Positions 50,301 to 62,030 of a stretch of 64,000 nucleotides of DNA are shown here, piece by piece; positions within the stretch are counted from its first letter, which is position 1; the number at the start of each line of letters is the position of its first letter. The DNA comes from Apis mellifera (taxonomy: Eukaryota; Arthropoda; Insecta; Hymenoptera; Apidae): NCBI RefSeq assembly GCF_003254395.2, contig NC_037638.1, positions 4,144,001-4,208,000 of the forward strand, read 5' to 3'. The position numbers were made by a program, and so were the translations under genes. The notes below the pieces were generated by a model, which worked only from the letters and a program-made list of their open reading frames with translations, did no database searches and was not told where the DNA came from.

Positions 50301-51590
50301 CTGTCCCTCTAACGGCGCGCTTTGGAAGCTCGCAACGGAAATCCATCGAATCGAACAAGATTTTTCCACCATTTTCTTGATCGATCTTCGTATCGACGTG
50401 AAAGCACGAAAATTTCTCTCGTTTTCACTGGAAAGGAGATCTCGAATGATGCCTCTCTCTCAAGAATTACTTTTTCGTAAGCATTATGAGAAATTTGCGT
50501 GCGAGGATCTTTCGAACGGAAACGTAACGGAATTCTGTGGAATCGTGAGAGGGCTGGGCTTATCGTCGAGGGAGTTGGAAAGAGGTTGGTGCTTTTTATC
50601 TTGAATCTTGTGATACGTCAGAGTGAATTGTTTGAACACGGGTAGAGGTTATGTTCGAGTAGGAGAGTGGCGTATGAGAAATTCCTTTTTTTAATATTTC
50701 TTCCGTTTTAATATGTGCATAAATAAATATCTATATATTTGTTCGGCCATTTTGATTTTTACGTTTTTAATAAACTGATCAAATCTTTATATTATAATAT
50801 AATTTTATATCATGTAATGAAATTTAATCTTAAGATAATTTTATATATTTGAGCATAATATTAAAGATTCTATCAAAATTGGATTTGATTTATAGAAAAA
50901 AAGAATTCATTTATTATTTATGCACATTCTAATTCAATATGCATGATAAAAAATCCTTCGATAATCTACTTTCCATAACATATAAGATCTGATACTTGAA
51001 CTGAATTACGTTATCAATGTGATTTAAATCTCGGTTAAACGGTGTTGATCGTTCCAACTATGAATATTAATTCCTTCGCGCTACATTGCGCTATTTAATT
51101 AGCGTTGATCTGTAAATGATATACGTCGCTTGTTTTTCTTGACCCAGATCACTCCTCGAACCTTGCACGATCCATTTAAACCGTTAACACCGTTTTTCCA
51201 GGTAATTGCCAAGTGGAGGAAAAGTACTTGTTCGAAGTCTTGGCCGACCTTCTCGCGACATTTTTGATCTTGCGTCCAAGAATCCTCGACGGTAAATTGC
51301 GTAAAAACGAGAAAGGAAGGGGACTTGGAAGGAAACTCGTCTATACGTGCGTCGATTGTTGAGTTACAGCGTTTATTAAGGTAATTGGATGAATTTATTT
51401 TTAAAGGAATTTTTAACGAACGTGTTGAAGTTATATTATTATTTTCCAATTATTTATGCTTTTGAAAAAAAAAAATTGTTAAATTATGTCGTTAACGTTT
51501 CCACGAAATCAATGAAAGAATCGGTAAAAAATAACGAGACGAAATAGAGGAACGTATGTGCACGTGTATTCAATGTAGAAGCGATATAAA
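47301..51590. other. Gene-free stretch
   Basis: AT-rich with CpG-richer patches at 47930-48120, 49600-49990 and 50260-50650. Frames of up to 116 codons (51099-51449, -) are unrecognised. An AT palindrome lies at 48532-48562 and an A-run at about 49420. Confidence 0.65.
48532..48562. repeat. AT palindrome, 14-bp arms and 3-nt spacer
   Basis: Arms AATTATATAATTAT and ATAATTATATAATT are exact around TTA. ATTGTCAATAATAAA is found as a direct repeat on both sides (about 48519 and 48577). All A and T, so cruciform extrusion is possible, but chance is more likely than for mixed sequence. Confidence 0.7.
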
Positions 51591-51599
51591 AAGTAACAG

Positions 51600-51745
51600 T
51601 GCAAGAACACCGATATAATATCGGTTCCGAAAAACCAAAACCGAAACCGATATAAACCAGGATCGTTACATCCATAATCGTTACATTACTTCGGTTCTCA
51701 TAACTGTTATCAAGGGCTGAAACCGATATCGTAACTGTTTCCAAC
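51600..51745 (-). mobile_element. Possible hAT-type element end
   Basis: Read on the - strand, the block begins CAGGGGTTGGAAACAGTTAC and continues with many CGATATCGG, GTAACGAT and CGGTTTCGG words. hAT transposons typically begin CAGGG or CAGTG and carry repeated AACCG/CGGTT subterminal words. 51609-51625 is a perfect inverted repeat (ACCGATAT, A, ATATCGGT). The 8-bp sequence next to the end is ATTGTTGG, but a second end with the same 8 bp was not found. If real, it is a truncated or non-autonomous copy. Confidence 0.4.
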
Positions 51746-53187
51746 CCCTGATTGTTGGTTAGGTCCGATTAAGCGACGAGTTATATTCGAATGGTCGAAT
51801 TTCGGGTCGGGTTTGTACCGAGAATACTTTACCATTATTAAACTGTAAATTTTTATACAACCAAAATGTGTTGAAATATTCAACCGATATACGAAAAAAT
51901 AATAATTTTACTTCTATACTATTATTCACAATCACGAAACAATGCCATTAAAATCACTTTTTGATTTATTCCGATATCTCGATCGGTTGCCGAGATATAA
52001 CGACTCAAAGTTTCCATAGCGTTTAACATAGGGAGTTACGAATCGGTTAGTGACTTACGTTTTTCCCTAAAAATCCATACTACGTCTCTCGCTTGTCTGG
52101 AGTTAACGATACGAGCGAGGGATCCGGGCAAGCGACAAGCGAGGTAGACGGTAAACGATCAAAAAATTATCCTTTTCTTTACACGACGATATCTCGCGAA
52201 CCGGAAGTCGTATCGAGATAAACGAGAAAGCGTTTTAAAGGGAAAGATTCCGCGCTTCTAATAATCCTTGGTTCGTCAACCAAGCATCATTATCTTCGAA
52301 GTTATAGCGGTTTAAATTTTTGTATAATTTTAATACGGTTTAATCGAGTTTCAAGGCAAATATAGTTGCCGCGCAACGATCTTACTAACGATATATTTTT
52401 CATTCCAGTAAATTTTTAACGATATAAAATGGATACGAAAAGAAAAAAATATTCTCCATGATTCATTAAAAGTTGCACAAATTTGGTGTTGTTGGACGAC
52501 CAATACGTGTCCCAATTAAATTGCACCATCCATCCGAAAACAGAGAGGTATCTGCGATCGTGGCAAATAGCGCGAACTGCCGGCTCGTCAATTGTTTCCT
52601 TGCGTCTTGTCGACACGCCGTGAGAAATTACACGTCGCGGGACCCGAAGTTCAAGAAACCGTTTCTCGGTGCGCAACGGAAGTTCGCCACCGCTGATTGA
52701 TAAAGCGACGCTGGAAAATGACGTGATTTGATTTTTCTTTTATCGATAAATGTCGCGATCAAAACAACGACAAAAATTCGGAGGATCCTCGATTGATTAA
52801 TTTATTAAAAAAAAGTGAAGAAGAGAGAGAGAAAAATTTTTTTTCTTTTCTCATTCGAACAATTTTAATCTTCGTTTTTATCTTGCAATTAAATTGTCAC
52901 AGATCGAAGAATAAAATTCCATTTTTCACGGGAAAATACATTACACGCCATTCACCATGAATTTAATATATGATATATATATATATCTCCATCTCTCTCT
53001 CTCTCTCTCTATTTGTAATAATACAAAGCAAGACACGATGTTGACATTTTATAATGTGATTTCACATGTACGATCCTGCATTCTAACTCGCCATCATTGT
53101 TCACAATAACAACGGCGACAACAACAACGAAGATAGATATAAATATAGAGAAAGATAAACTGAAAACAACACGAGAACGTGACTTAC
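51746..53187. other. Gene-free stretch with dispersed-repeat fragment
   Basis: 51965-52020 has an internal CGATATCTCGATCGG and CCGAGATATAACG inverted pair. The fragment shared with 2 kb is at 52157-52270. CpG-richer at 52040-52260 and 52470-52720, with unrecognised frames (86 -, 75 +). CT and TA runs occur at 52970-53010. Confidence 0.6.
52157..52270 (+). repeat. Dispersed repeat fragment sharing the ATATCTCG...CCGGAAGTCGTAT phrase (copy 2)
   Basis: Partner of 2054-2150 in direct orientation, with a 14-base insertion after GTCGTAT. Both share GATATCTCG, AACCGGAAGTCGTAT and AGCGTTTY. It lies in a CpG-richer block that also has a nearby CGATATCTCG word. Confidence 0.6.
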
Positions 53188-53421
53188 CTAATAACGAACT
53201 TTTTCTCGACGCGAGACGAAAAATTATTAACGAAGAAGAATAGCCCGTGGTGGTCGGTTTGTCAGGCGTGTAACCAGTGCCAGATGGCATCGACCACACC
53301 GCACCCCATATACCGAGTGGCACGTTTGATAAATGCGATTTTCGAATATGATTCAACTCGGTGGTTAAAAGAGCGGGAAGGGAGGAAACTCCATTAACTT
53401 TCGATACACGAGGCCGACTTC
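53188..53421 (-). other. Candidate coding exon flanked by splice consensus (unrecognised)
   Basis: On the - strand, an open segment of 234 nt starts after an AG (TTATTAATCTAG) and ends at AG/GTAAGT, a textbook donor read from 53188-53182. Both junctions split a codon after its first base (phase 1-1), so the exon would be symmetric and its inclusion or skipping would keep frame. The peptide is hydrophilic and mixed in composition (includes SRPRVSKVNG, SMPSGTGYTPDKPTTTGYSS) and unlike the low-complexity frames elsewhere. I recognise no domain. Against it: the polypyrimidine tract is poor, the frame stays open past both junctions (164 codons in total), a + frame overlaps, and no partner exon was found. 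Confidence 0.25.
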
Positions 53422-53429
53422 CTAGATTA

Positions 53430-56400
53430 ATAACAACGTTCTTCCATCGATAAAGAATCCACGATCCGTGAAAATAATATAATTTGAATTTTCTTCGCAA
53501 CAATTTCGATTATTTGTATATATATATATATTGATGAATTTGATTATTCATACACATTAATATCTCTCGTTTCTACATTGGAAATGGAAATATTTATATA
53601 TGAAGAAACGTAAAAATAATATAACAAGAGACACATAATGCTATTATAAATATTTAACAAGTAATTTAAATAAATAATTTTGAATTAATTCTAGTCGCAC
53701 GATAGTTACGATTTAATTTGATTAACATTTGAATATTATGGTTTCCTGATGGATTAAAATTAAATTAAAGCAGTACAAATTACAACAGTATAATATAATA
53801 AAAAATACACGAAGCTATCTATTCTTTTAATAAATTCAATCTAGATATATAGAAAATAAAATTTCGTATCGCGTGAACGACGCCGTTACGTGGCGTTTCT
53901 TCCAAGAAATAAATAAAAAAAAAAAAGAAAAAAACTAAAAATAATTTTCCAATATATATATATATATATACAATAATACAGTCCTATATAATTCTCGACC
54001 ATTTTCAACTTCACCTCACGATCCAGAAACAACGGAGGAAGGTAGAATCTCGATTGCACTCGAGTATCCCGCAACGAAGACGGACACATGGATCCTTGAC
54101 CAAACGGAAACTCGGCAAGGATGAAGGCATTGCGTGAAGTAGGTCGTGTCTGACGCGTTATCTTCCCCCCCTCCTTCCCCCTCCACTTGCGCGATAGACA
54201 CGTACGGCGGAAGGGAGTTGCAACGGCTCGAAGCGAGATAAAATAGGATAAATAGCGGTGCGGGCAGGCGTGAAGTTAGCAGAGAAGAATTCAGATAAAA
54301 ATTCGAAGTGAAGACGTTGGCCGAGATAGTGGAAGTGGAATAAATTATAACGATTAGCGTCGAGCGTATATAATATGTATATAATATATATACACATGCT
54401 CGTATCTTTCGTGTATTTACGTTCGAATTGTGTATCGATTCTATTCCACTGTTTCGAACAGTCGGTCGACGCGACGCGGCGAGCTCGGATATAATAGAAC
54501 GATCCACGTAACATTGTTTATTTCTTTTATCGAATATATTCTTTCCTGTTATTGTTATTTTCTAATAATTTGTTTAGAAATAGTATATATATTTAGTGTA
54601 GATATAAAAGATCGAAGAAAGATTGTAAAATTATTACGCGGATTAAATCCTAAGTAAATTCTAACCTCAAAAAGATTCTTAACGGCATCCCTGAGTAAGC
54701 TAATTATACAAGCTGTTTCATACACGACCGTTGCAAAGAAGCCACAAATACCGAACAGGGAATACTCGTAAAACTTTCCAACTTTCATTAAACTTCATAA
54801 ACTTTAAAATTAGTTTTCTCGTTTATCTCGGTGATAAAGCAATAGAGTTTGCAAAAAAACCTGCGCTAATAATCAAAGCTAAGTCAAATTACGTGTACAC
54901 GGTCGGTAATAAAATATCGATTTCTTGTGTCGTTCGATAAAATGGTTGGATAAAATAAAAATTGTCCTCTCCCCTCTCCAAATCATTATTGTTCGAATCA
55001 ACTATTATCCATTACCCATATTTCACTCAATTCCCCTTCTCCCCTCGACCACGAGCCACGAGTACATTAATTTCACTCTGTTCGGAGAGCCACGATCAGC
55101 CGCGCGCGTGTTAACCTCTTCTCCTTTCTTCTCCATTACACGCGATATCTACACGCGTCACGTCTACGTGGTCGGTAAATTAGTAAACTCTACCGGTATT
55201 TCGATAATAAAAATTATCTAGTAACTATCTAATTCTTTTTTTTTATTTTAAAACTAAGACTTTTCCTTTTATAACGAAGAAAGAAATTCTGTTAAAATTA
55301 AAAAGGAATATAAAAAAATATTAAATAATGTAATTCCAAAAATATTGATAATATCAAAATTTAGTGAAAAATTTACAGAAACGTATACTTATATTTATTT
55401 CGATCAAAAGATTGATGAGATTAAAAAGATAGATTAAGAATTATAATAATTTTATTTTTCAGCAATTTCGAGATTGACTATTTTTTAAACCCGTATCAAC
55501 TGCGTTAATAATTAAAAGAAATCACGCTGTATTACAAAATGTGTTCAATTAAATCGATACTTACGAAAAGGGACTTGTTTTTTTCTTTTGAGAGGCAAAT
55601 ATACAGCGTCGGCCTCGAAACGTCGCGGCGGTATCCAATTAACAACACCGTCAAAAATTGATCAGGCGGAGAATTATAAAACACGGTTCTAATTGTGGGC
55701 AGCGGATTTTTCCGCGTGTCACGGCTCGGCTAAAGAATTTTTATTCGGCGGATTTCACGTCAATTAAGCGGGAGAGGAAGGATGACAACTCGTTATATCG
55801 ATGGTCACGGGACGACACTCTCGGACGAGATGTGCAAAAAGAAGAAAAAAAAAGAAGGTATGGAAAGGGACGATTATTTGTGAAGATTGGAGAAAATGAA
55901 AAGAGGACAGTACGTATATATAGGCGGAAATTTTAATTGAGAGGATGAGTAATTGAGAATCCCATTGATGTTAATAGATATAAAAATTGGGAATATTTTT
56001 ATCGATTCGACGAAAGATAAAGGTAAATAGCTTGTGTAATTTTTCAATTTGTTGTTAATCTTTTTGTTGCTAATATTTATTCCTGACAGGCTAGGGAAAA
56101 AACTTGCGTAAAAAGCCTGCTGAAAAATTGAAGTTTATGAACATTATATTTCTTGTTCAAATTCGCTTTTTGCGTTATTATTAACGCAAGAATGTCTCTT
56201 TATTTCGTAAATAATCTGAACGTATCAAATGTGAAAATTTGCAATATATAAATATCAAACAAAATTAAATAATCTAAACTAATAAAGATTATATTATACA
56301 AATATATTTTTTCCATCGATTGTTCTCGATCACTCAAATATAAAAATTACTTATTCTGATCCTAAACCCCTGTTATCCCATTTCTTTTCAAAATTCCAAT

Positions 56401-57356
56401 ACGCATAAAACCTAAGCCCCTGTGCAGTCCTTCTTCCACTTCGCAAACGTCTCCTTATATCGTGCACCCTCATCCTCGAGCAATTAACGTTTACACCGCG
56501 CGGCCCACCCAGTCCTCGTTTCGCTCTCGAAAACTCTTTAAGAACCGTTTCCCACTCCCCTCCCCGCTCCCTGCCGCTCGCTCGCCAGTGCTTTGGACCG
56601 GAGGCCCGGTGGAGGGGGAAGAAGAAGCTCGCTCCTTCGTGGACAGCGTGGAACCCGGCCAGAATCGGTTCATCGAGTTACTCGTAACGGACCGTCGAAG
56701 CACGCTCTGCCAAAATGTAGACCCGCACCTTTTCCTTTTCCATTCGATACGAAGAAAAGCGTATCATTCCGGATTATTCTTACGACGAATCGCGTTAACT
56801 AATTCGAAAGATTATATGTCGGCTTAACTTGCTTGTTTTTCTTAATGTGATAGTGTTATTCAATTTGGTTTCGTGTGCGATAGTTAATCAATTATTATTA
56901 GTGTCGCGTTTCAATTCTCGAAGGGAATAAGAGAGTGGATATATATATAATGTATCGAGAGATGATTGAAATTTTAATACGATAGTATTATTCGAAGGAA
57001 ATATTTAATTATTCTTCAAACAATTCTTAATGATATATAGTATAGCATACCACGATTCATTTGTCGATTGTGACTTCAACGGCTCGATTAAATTATCGAT
57101 CGAAATTTCGTGAGAGAAGAGACATTACACGGTATAATATAAAATACCGTGGAGTTGGAAGTTGAGCCGCGTGAACGAATAACGTTTGATCGATGAAAGT
57201 TGAGTTTCATTAGGTCGAAGGGTTTATAATCGAGACGGAGCCGTTAGAAGTGAGCGCGATAAAATCGATTTTCGCTAATTATGGCGAAAAGTTGTATAGA
57301 ACTGTTTCGGACAGTTATTGCAACGTATTAAATTTTCCTCGTGCGTACGTATGATA
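53430..57356. other. Gene-free stretch with CpG-rich patches
   Basis: CpG-richer patches at 54000-54260, 55060-55180, 55600-55830 and 56440-56720 hold open frames (163 and 118 codons on -, 92 and 121 on +) with no recognisable domain. Several frames are open at once at 56460-56830. TA runs occur at about 53520 and 53950. Confidence 0.55.
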
Positions 57357-57749
57357 ATTACACGCTATTACGATCTACGCTAATCAATGTCCAATTATGA
57401 CGGATAAAATCTTTAAAATTTATTATTATTTAAAATTTAAATTTTTGACTCGTAAAGAATCTATTAGATTTAATTAATTTTTTTTTTTTTTTGTTCAAGG
57501 AAGACGTTCGATTCGCGCGTAACAAGCGATGTAATAGATTTATACAAAATTCAATTACACGCTATTACGATCTACACTAATCAATGTCCTATTATGACGG
57601 ATAAAATCTGAAATTTATTATTATTTTAAATTTAAATTTTTGACTCGTAAAGAATCTATTAGATTTAATTAATTTTTTTTTTTTTTGTTCAAGGAAGACA
57701 ATGATTCGCGCGTAACAAGCGATGTAATAGATTTATACAAAATTCAATT
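57357..57749 (+). repeat. Tandem duplication, two copies of about 197 bp
   Basis: Copies begin ATTACACGCTATTACGATCT at 57357 and 57554 and end TTATACAAAATTCAATT. They differ mainly in T-run length, GCTAATC/ACTAATC, and ACGTTCGATTCG versus ACAATGATTCG. High identity suggests recent origin. Confidence 0.93.
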
Positions 57750-58166
57750 TCTAAGATTTACGCGCTTATGAGTTTTTTCATCAGTCACTATTAAGTCAAG
57801 CATCATTTATGCCGGGAAGAATCTTTCTTCGCCATTGCACCGTGAGAGGAGAAGATATATTGCCAGCATCTATAATGCAACCTTGAATGAATAACATAAC
57901 CTTTATTGAATGCTCGACGAGCATCAAGATTGGATTTACGACAAGCTTAAGATTCAACATCAGTTTCACCGGAAGATATAACGTATATATGCTTAAATGA
58001 CGACTTAATCTCGCTTAAAGATTACTTGGAAGAGAAAATAACGTTATTATACGAATCAATCGTTTGTTTTTATTCATTCTGATTATATTGAAAATTCAAT
58101 AATATATATATAATGTAATGTATAGGATGATACAATGGAAAAATTTTTTGGATTTGGAAATTTTAA
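57750..58166. other. Gene-free stretch with small palindrome
   Basis: ATGCTCGACGAGCAT at 57910-57924 is a perfect palindrome with 7-bp arms around one A. The block is single-copy and slightly GC-richer than its neighbours at 57790-58000. No open frame. Confidence 0.6.
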
Positions 58167-58424
58167 GAGAGGATTGCAAAAGAAAAAGTACTTTGAAACT
58201 TTGAGCATTAATTTCATTCTCTTAACCATGAATGAAATTATTCGATGAAAAAAAAAATTAAGAAAAAAGTGAGTATTGATTTTTGAAGAGATTTTTTGAT
58301 TTGAGAGGATTGCAAAAGAAAAAGTACTTTGAAACTTTGAGCATTAATTTCATTCTCTTAACTATAAATGAAATTATTCAATAAAAAAAAAAAATTAAGA
58401 AAAAAGTGAGTATTGATTTTTAAC
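58167..58424 (+). repeat. Tandem duplication, period 136 bp
   Basis: Both copies read GAGAGGATTGCAAAAGAAAA, AGTACTTTGAAACTTTGAGC, ATTAATTTCATTCTCTTAAC, and end in an A-run with GTGAGTATTGATTTTT. Differences are few. It ends about 40 bp before the mitochondrial insertion. Confidence 0.92.
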
Positions 58425-58459
58425 CTCGACCTCGATGTTGAATTAAGATGAAAATTAGG

Positions 58460-58625
58460 CGCAGTAGTTTAAGTTTTTAAGTCTGTTCGACTTTTAAAAT
58501 CTTAGATGATTTGAGTTCGAATCGACGTAAGTCAGATTGGTTTCTATCTATAATAAAAAATAAATTAATTGTACGAAAGGACTTTAATTTGTAAATTATT
58601 TATAAATAGCGTTTATAATAAATAA
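58460..58625 (+). pseudogene. Mitochondrial 16S rRNA 3' fragment
   Basis: The large ribosomal RNA forms the core of the mitochondrial ribosome. This piece carries the strongly conserved 3' segments: GTCTGTTCGACTTTTAAAAT, GATTTGAGTTCGAATCGACG, GTAAGTCAGATTGGTTTCTA and GTACGAAAGGAC, all in proper order. It is only the last part of the gene and is followed by tRNA-Leu as in insect mitochondria. It cannot act as rRNA here. Confidence 0.85.
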
Positions 58626-58631
58626 ATTATT

Positions 58632-58694
58632 TAATTATTTTAGCATAAAAGTGCATTAAATTTAGTATTAATTAATAATAATTTGAGTATTAAT
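58632..58694 (+). pseudogene. Mitochondrial tRNA-Leu(CUN) remnant
   Basis: TAGCATAAAAGTGCATTAAATTTAG matches, in pieces, the D-arm to anticodon part of insect mitochondrial tRNA-Leu(UAG), where GTGCATTAAATTTAG spans the anticodon stem and TAG anticodon. Its position between 16S and ND1 is the expected one. The acceptor and T arms are hard to pair, so it is probably degraded. Confidence 0.65.
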
Positions 58695-59085
58695 TAATTT
58701 ATTGATTTTAATAGTTATAGTTTTAATTAGAGTTGCATTTTTAACTTTATTAGAACGAAAGATTTTTAGGGTATATTCAAGATCGAAAAGGGCCTAATAA
58801 AATTATATTATTTGGTATATTTCAACCTTTTAGCGATGCATTAAAATTATTCATCTAAAGAGTGATTTTTTTTTTAATTATTCAAATTTATTTATTTATA
58901 GATCAATAATAATATTTTTTTTATCTTTGGTTATATGAATTTTATATCCTTGATTTAGATTAATATATTTTATAGAATTTAGAGTTTTATTTTAGTTTCA
59001 GGTTTAAGAGTTTATCCTGTATTATTTGTTGGATGAATTTCTAATTGTAATTATCCTATTTTAGGATCAGTGATTTTTGAATCAT
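58688..59085 (+). pseudogene. ND1 fragment, frameshifted
   Basis: ND1 is a membrane subunit of mitochondrial complex I. In pieces the translation gives AFLTLLERK, then GYIQDRKGPNKI, then FGIFQPFSDALKLF, then WILYPWF, and VYPVLFVGW with SNCNYPILGS, all hallmarks of ND1 in correct order; TGA must be read as tryptophan and AGA as serine (invertebrate mitochondrial code). One extra base after LERK, one near LFIKE and one before LVSGL break the frame. About the N-terminal 40-45% of ND1 is present. It is not expressed as protein from the nucleus. Confidence 0.88.
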
Positions 59086-60705
59086 GTTGAAAATATCTCG
59101 TAATTTTATATATTTTTTTTTCTTTCCATTTTTATCTCGCTAGAAAAAAAGAATAAGAAGCAGGAGGGAAAATTCTCGATAGCGATTAAAAAAAAGTTTC
59201 ACGTGGCCAAAAAAATAAATCAACAGCCAAGCTCGAAACGCTTACCTGCATACGATATCAAGGAAATCAATTTCATCGTTCGAATCTTATCGAACGCAAT
59301 CGGTTACGATAAGAACGTATTGCTGCACGATAGACGATTTACGATTGGGAACACGAACAATGAATCACCGAGAGATGTACGTGCACATTGTTCGGATACA
59401 AAAGCTTACGAAATTTCTGATCGTTAAAATATTCCTTCATCTTACCATTTTACAATTTTTTTAATATTGAAAGATTAAAAGATTCTTATTAATTTTCTTT
59501 TTCTCTTCCCTTTTTTGTCAAATTCGATTAATTTCTCTAATTCTCTATTTTTGTCATAAATCACACAAATCTAATTAATTTTTGTAACTTTAATTATAAT
59601 CTGTAATTATAATCTTATAATAAAATTGTTACTTTAATTATAATCTGTAACGTTTAATTTTTAGCGATAAATTTAAACGAACCGATTCGTTCCATTACAT
59701 CGATAAATGAACGAAAGCGTAAAAGAGCGGGAAATTCAAAATTCGACTCGACGAAGAATTATAGATAATCGTTAGCATTGACCGTAATTACATTTCGGAT
59801 AATTTTTTTATTTCAAACGTCAGCACAAACGGGATGATAATAATAAAAGGAGGAGGGAAATAATCATTATCAAAAGAGCGTACATACCTAAGCGAATTGT
59901 GAAACTTGTGCATTAAAGCGTATCGACATGGAATAACAAGCGCGTAACAGCGCAAAGAGAAGAGCGCTCGTACGTTTTCTCCGCTACGTTCAGACTCACC
60001 TGAAACAGAAAGATAACGGTCGAATTAATTATGCAATCCGTGGCAGGGACACGGGGATCGGTTCGGTTGTTATCGGTAGGATTACCAAATTATTCGCTAT
60101 CAATTACAGGGCGCCGAGAATTTATCGTATCCGCGATCAAATATTAATCCGTGCGCGGTTTAACATTCGTTCTTCGTCGTTTTACGTTGGTGGTGAGAAT
60201 AATTTAGCATTAAAATCGAATGAGCCTCGATTATTGGCCCGGGCAACGTTATACGGGGGGGGGATCGTGTTATCGAATTTTAATACAGATACTTCCATCG
60301 ATTCGATAATGAAACGAGATGTCAAACGGGGATGGAAATTAAAAGATTCGATTTTAATTTTTTCATTGGTCAGTTTTTGATCAGTTTATTAATATTAATA
60401 AAACGGAATTAATCATTCGATGATAGAATATTATTGCACAATCTGAACTTTGATTCATCGGTTAAAAATTTATTTACTACAAGTTAATAATTATTATTAT
60501 TATTCAATTATTCTTTAACTATTTAAAATTAAAAAAAATATGTTGAACGTATGTTCACGTAGATATAAAACTTTCAACTCATTCTTTTCCTCGTAAAAAG
60601 AGTCACATTTTAAAAGACACTTAATCTTTCGACTATGAATAACGTCTATAAACATTCGAGGAATGTTATGCAATAACATGCAACAACACACAAGATGCTT
60701 ACTTG

Positions 60706-60729
60706 ATGCAAATATGCTTCAATTTGCAT
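60706..60729. promoter_or_regulatory. Inverted pair of perfect POU octamers
   Basis: ATGCAAAT at 60706-60713 and ATTTGCAT at 60722-60729 face each other 8 bp apart. A TTATGCAATAA word, resembling a C/EBP-type site, lies about 40 bp upstream at about 60665. Single octamers are expected by chance in DNA of this composition (about five in the window); the close inverted pair is less so. Confidence 0.4.
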
Positions 60730-61320
60730 ATTTTATTTCCAGCGCTTTCCATCCAATCATTCACTATTCAACTATTAAAAAAATATGAATACATGAATAT
60801 TCCAAATGTATTAATCTTCTCAGAAATATACGTGCACGTTTAATTTTTTTAAAAATTAAAATTAATCTACGTAAAAAAAAAAAAAGAAAATTAAAATCTA
60901 TCTAAAAAACTCTTCTCTGCGATTTTTTTAAATAATAAAAACTCGAAGCAATAATTAAACGTGACGTGAAGATATTATCTAAACAAGATGGACGAAATCG
61001 ATAAGAAAGTTGCATTGCTTTCATGGATATTATATACAATATCGACGAGTTCAATTTTTAGGTTAGACGACATAATTTACAATCGGCTATCGTCTCTTTC
61101 AAAGGAGAACACCGCTTCTCATCCATCACGATATATTTAATCAATCGCATAAAGATCGGGCACAGACGGAATTAATAAAGGAGGCGAAACCATTCTGCCA
61201 ATATGCAAGCTACTTTATGCACGAGAGAGTTTTGAAATTAGAGCCACCTATTGATCCCAGACACGCCATCTCTCTGATAATTTCGATATCGCTGGCATCT
61301 GCGCGCATCTGAGCCTGTGT

Positions 61321-61335
61321 GCCGGTACAACCGGC
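61321..61335. other. Perfect hairpin GCCGGT-ACA-ACCGGC
   Basis: Six-bp arms around ACA, inside a GC-richer single-copy patch. ACCGG halves resemble Grainyhead-type sites. Short, so chance is possible. Confidence 0.4.
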
Positions 61336-62030
61336 TATGTGTTAGTAATTCGTGACAAGTTGGAGGAATTACAGTTTCTCTCGATTCGCATCCAATACCG
61401 GACGATTATTATGCATGACTCTTCCGAGTTAACGGGCGGCAAATGTATCGTTGGATATCGAATCCTGTGCTCAGTGCATACGAAATCACGTAATCTAAAA
61501 CTAGTTTAGAGACGAGATAGTTCCAATATTAATGTAGTTATGAAAGCTTTAAAATGGAATTTAACGTAATCACGCGCACTTGTCCGAATCCGTGACGAAT
61601 CTTATTAAATTTATTTATTTATTCACGAAACTAACACCACCAAGTATCGTCGTATAAAATTTAAAGCAAAAATTAAACGAAAATTGCCACCAACTTTACG
61701 AGATTAATTATTGTATCCACTTTTATTTTCTCTCAAACATACTTTTTAGCTTTCATCAAGTAGCGAAAACAATTCTCGAGAGTTTTATCCGTAAATATAT
61801 TTGAATCGGATTAGGTTATGTTCGACGTAAATTTTTAACACTTGCGAAAAAACTTTAAAATCCATTACCACGAATATTTTAAAACTTAATTCGTGCATAG
61901 TTTATTCGTTTTTTTTTAATTTTTCCACAATTACTACACTTACTATCATTCTCACAATAATATCCATACGAAAAAGAAGAATATATCGCACTCACGGTGT
62001 ATCCATTTGCCACGAACTACGCAGTAACCA

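Larger units (their letters stand above)
58460..59085 (+). pseudogene. Nuclear mitochondrial insertion: 16S rRNA end, tRNA-Leu and ND1 (parent entry)
   Basis: Three mitochondrial genes follow one another in the order and orientation of the insect mitochondrial minor strand (16S rRNA, tRNA-Leu(CUN), ND1). The DNA is very AT-rich and lacks CpG except for a few sites, unlike the host. Frameshifts and lost positions show that it is a dead copy. Insertion boundaries are approximate: the left edge lies shortly after the tandem duplication, and ND1 similarity fades at about 59080. Honey bee genomes are known to hold many such insertions, which fits the inferred host. Confidence 0.88.

Noticed and set aside
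53009..53503. Full 164-codon - frame as a single-exon membrane protein
   Set aside because: The apparent membrane segment (VVVVAVVIV) is read from GTT/ACA-type low-complexity DNA beyond the good donor site. Only the inner 234 nt were kept as an exon candidate.
54016..54514. Overlapping 163- and 118-codon - frames
   Set aside because: Two frames open at once, tyrosine/isoleucine runs from TA-rich DNA, and no recognised domain.
56462..56827. 121-codon + frame in a CpG-rich patch
   Set aside because: Three frames on both strands are open together; composition is arginine/proline/serine-rich, as expected from CpG-rich DNA. No family recognised.
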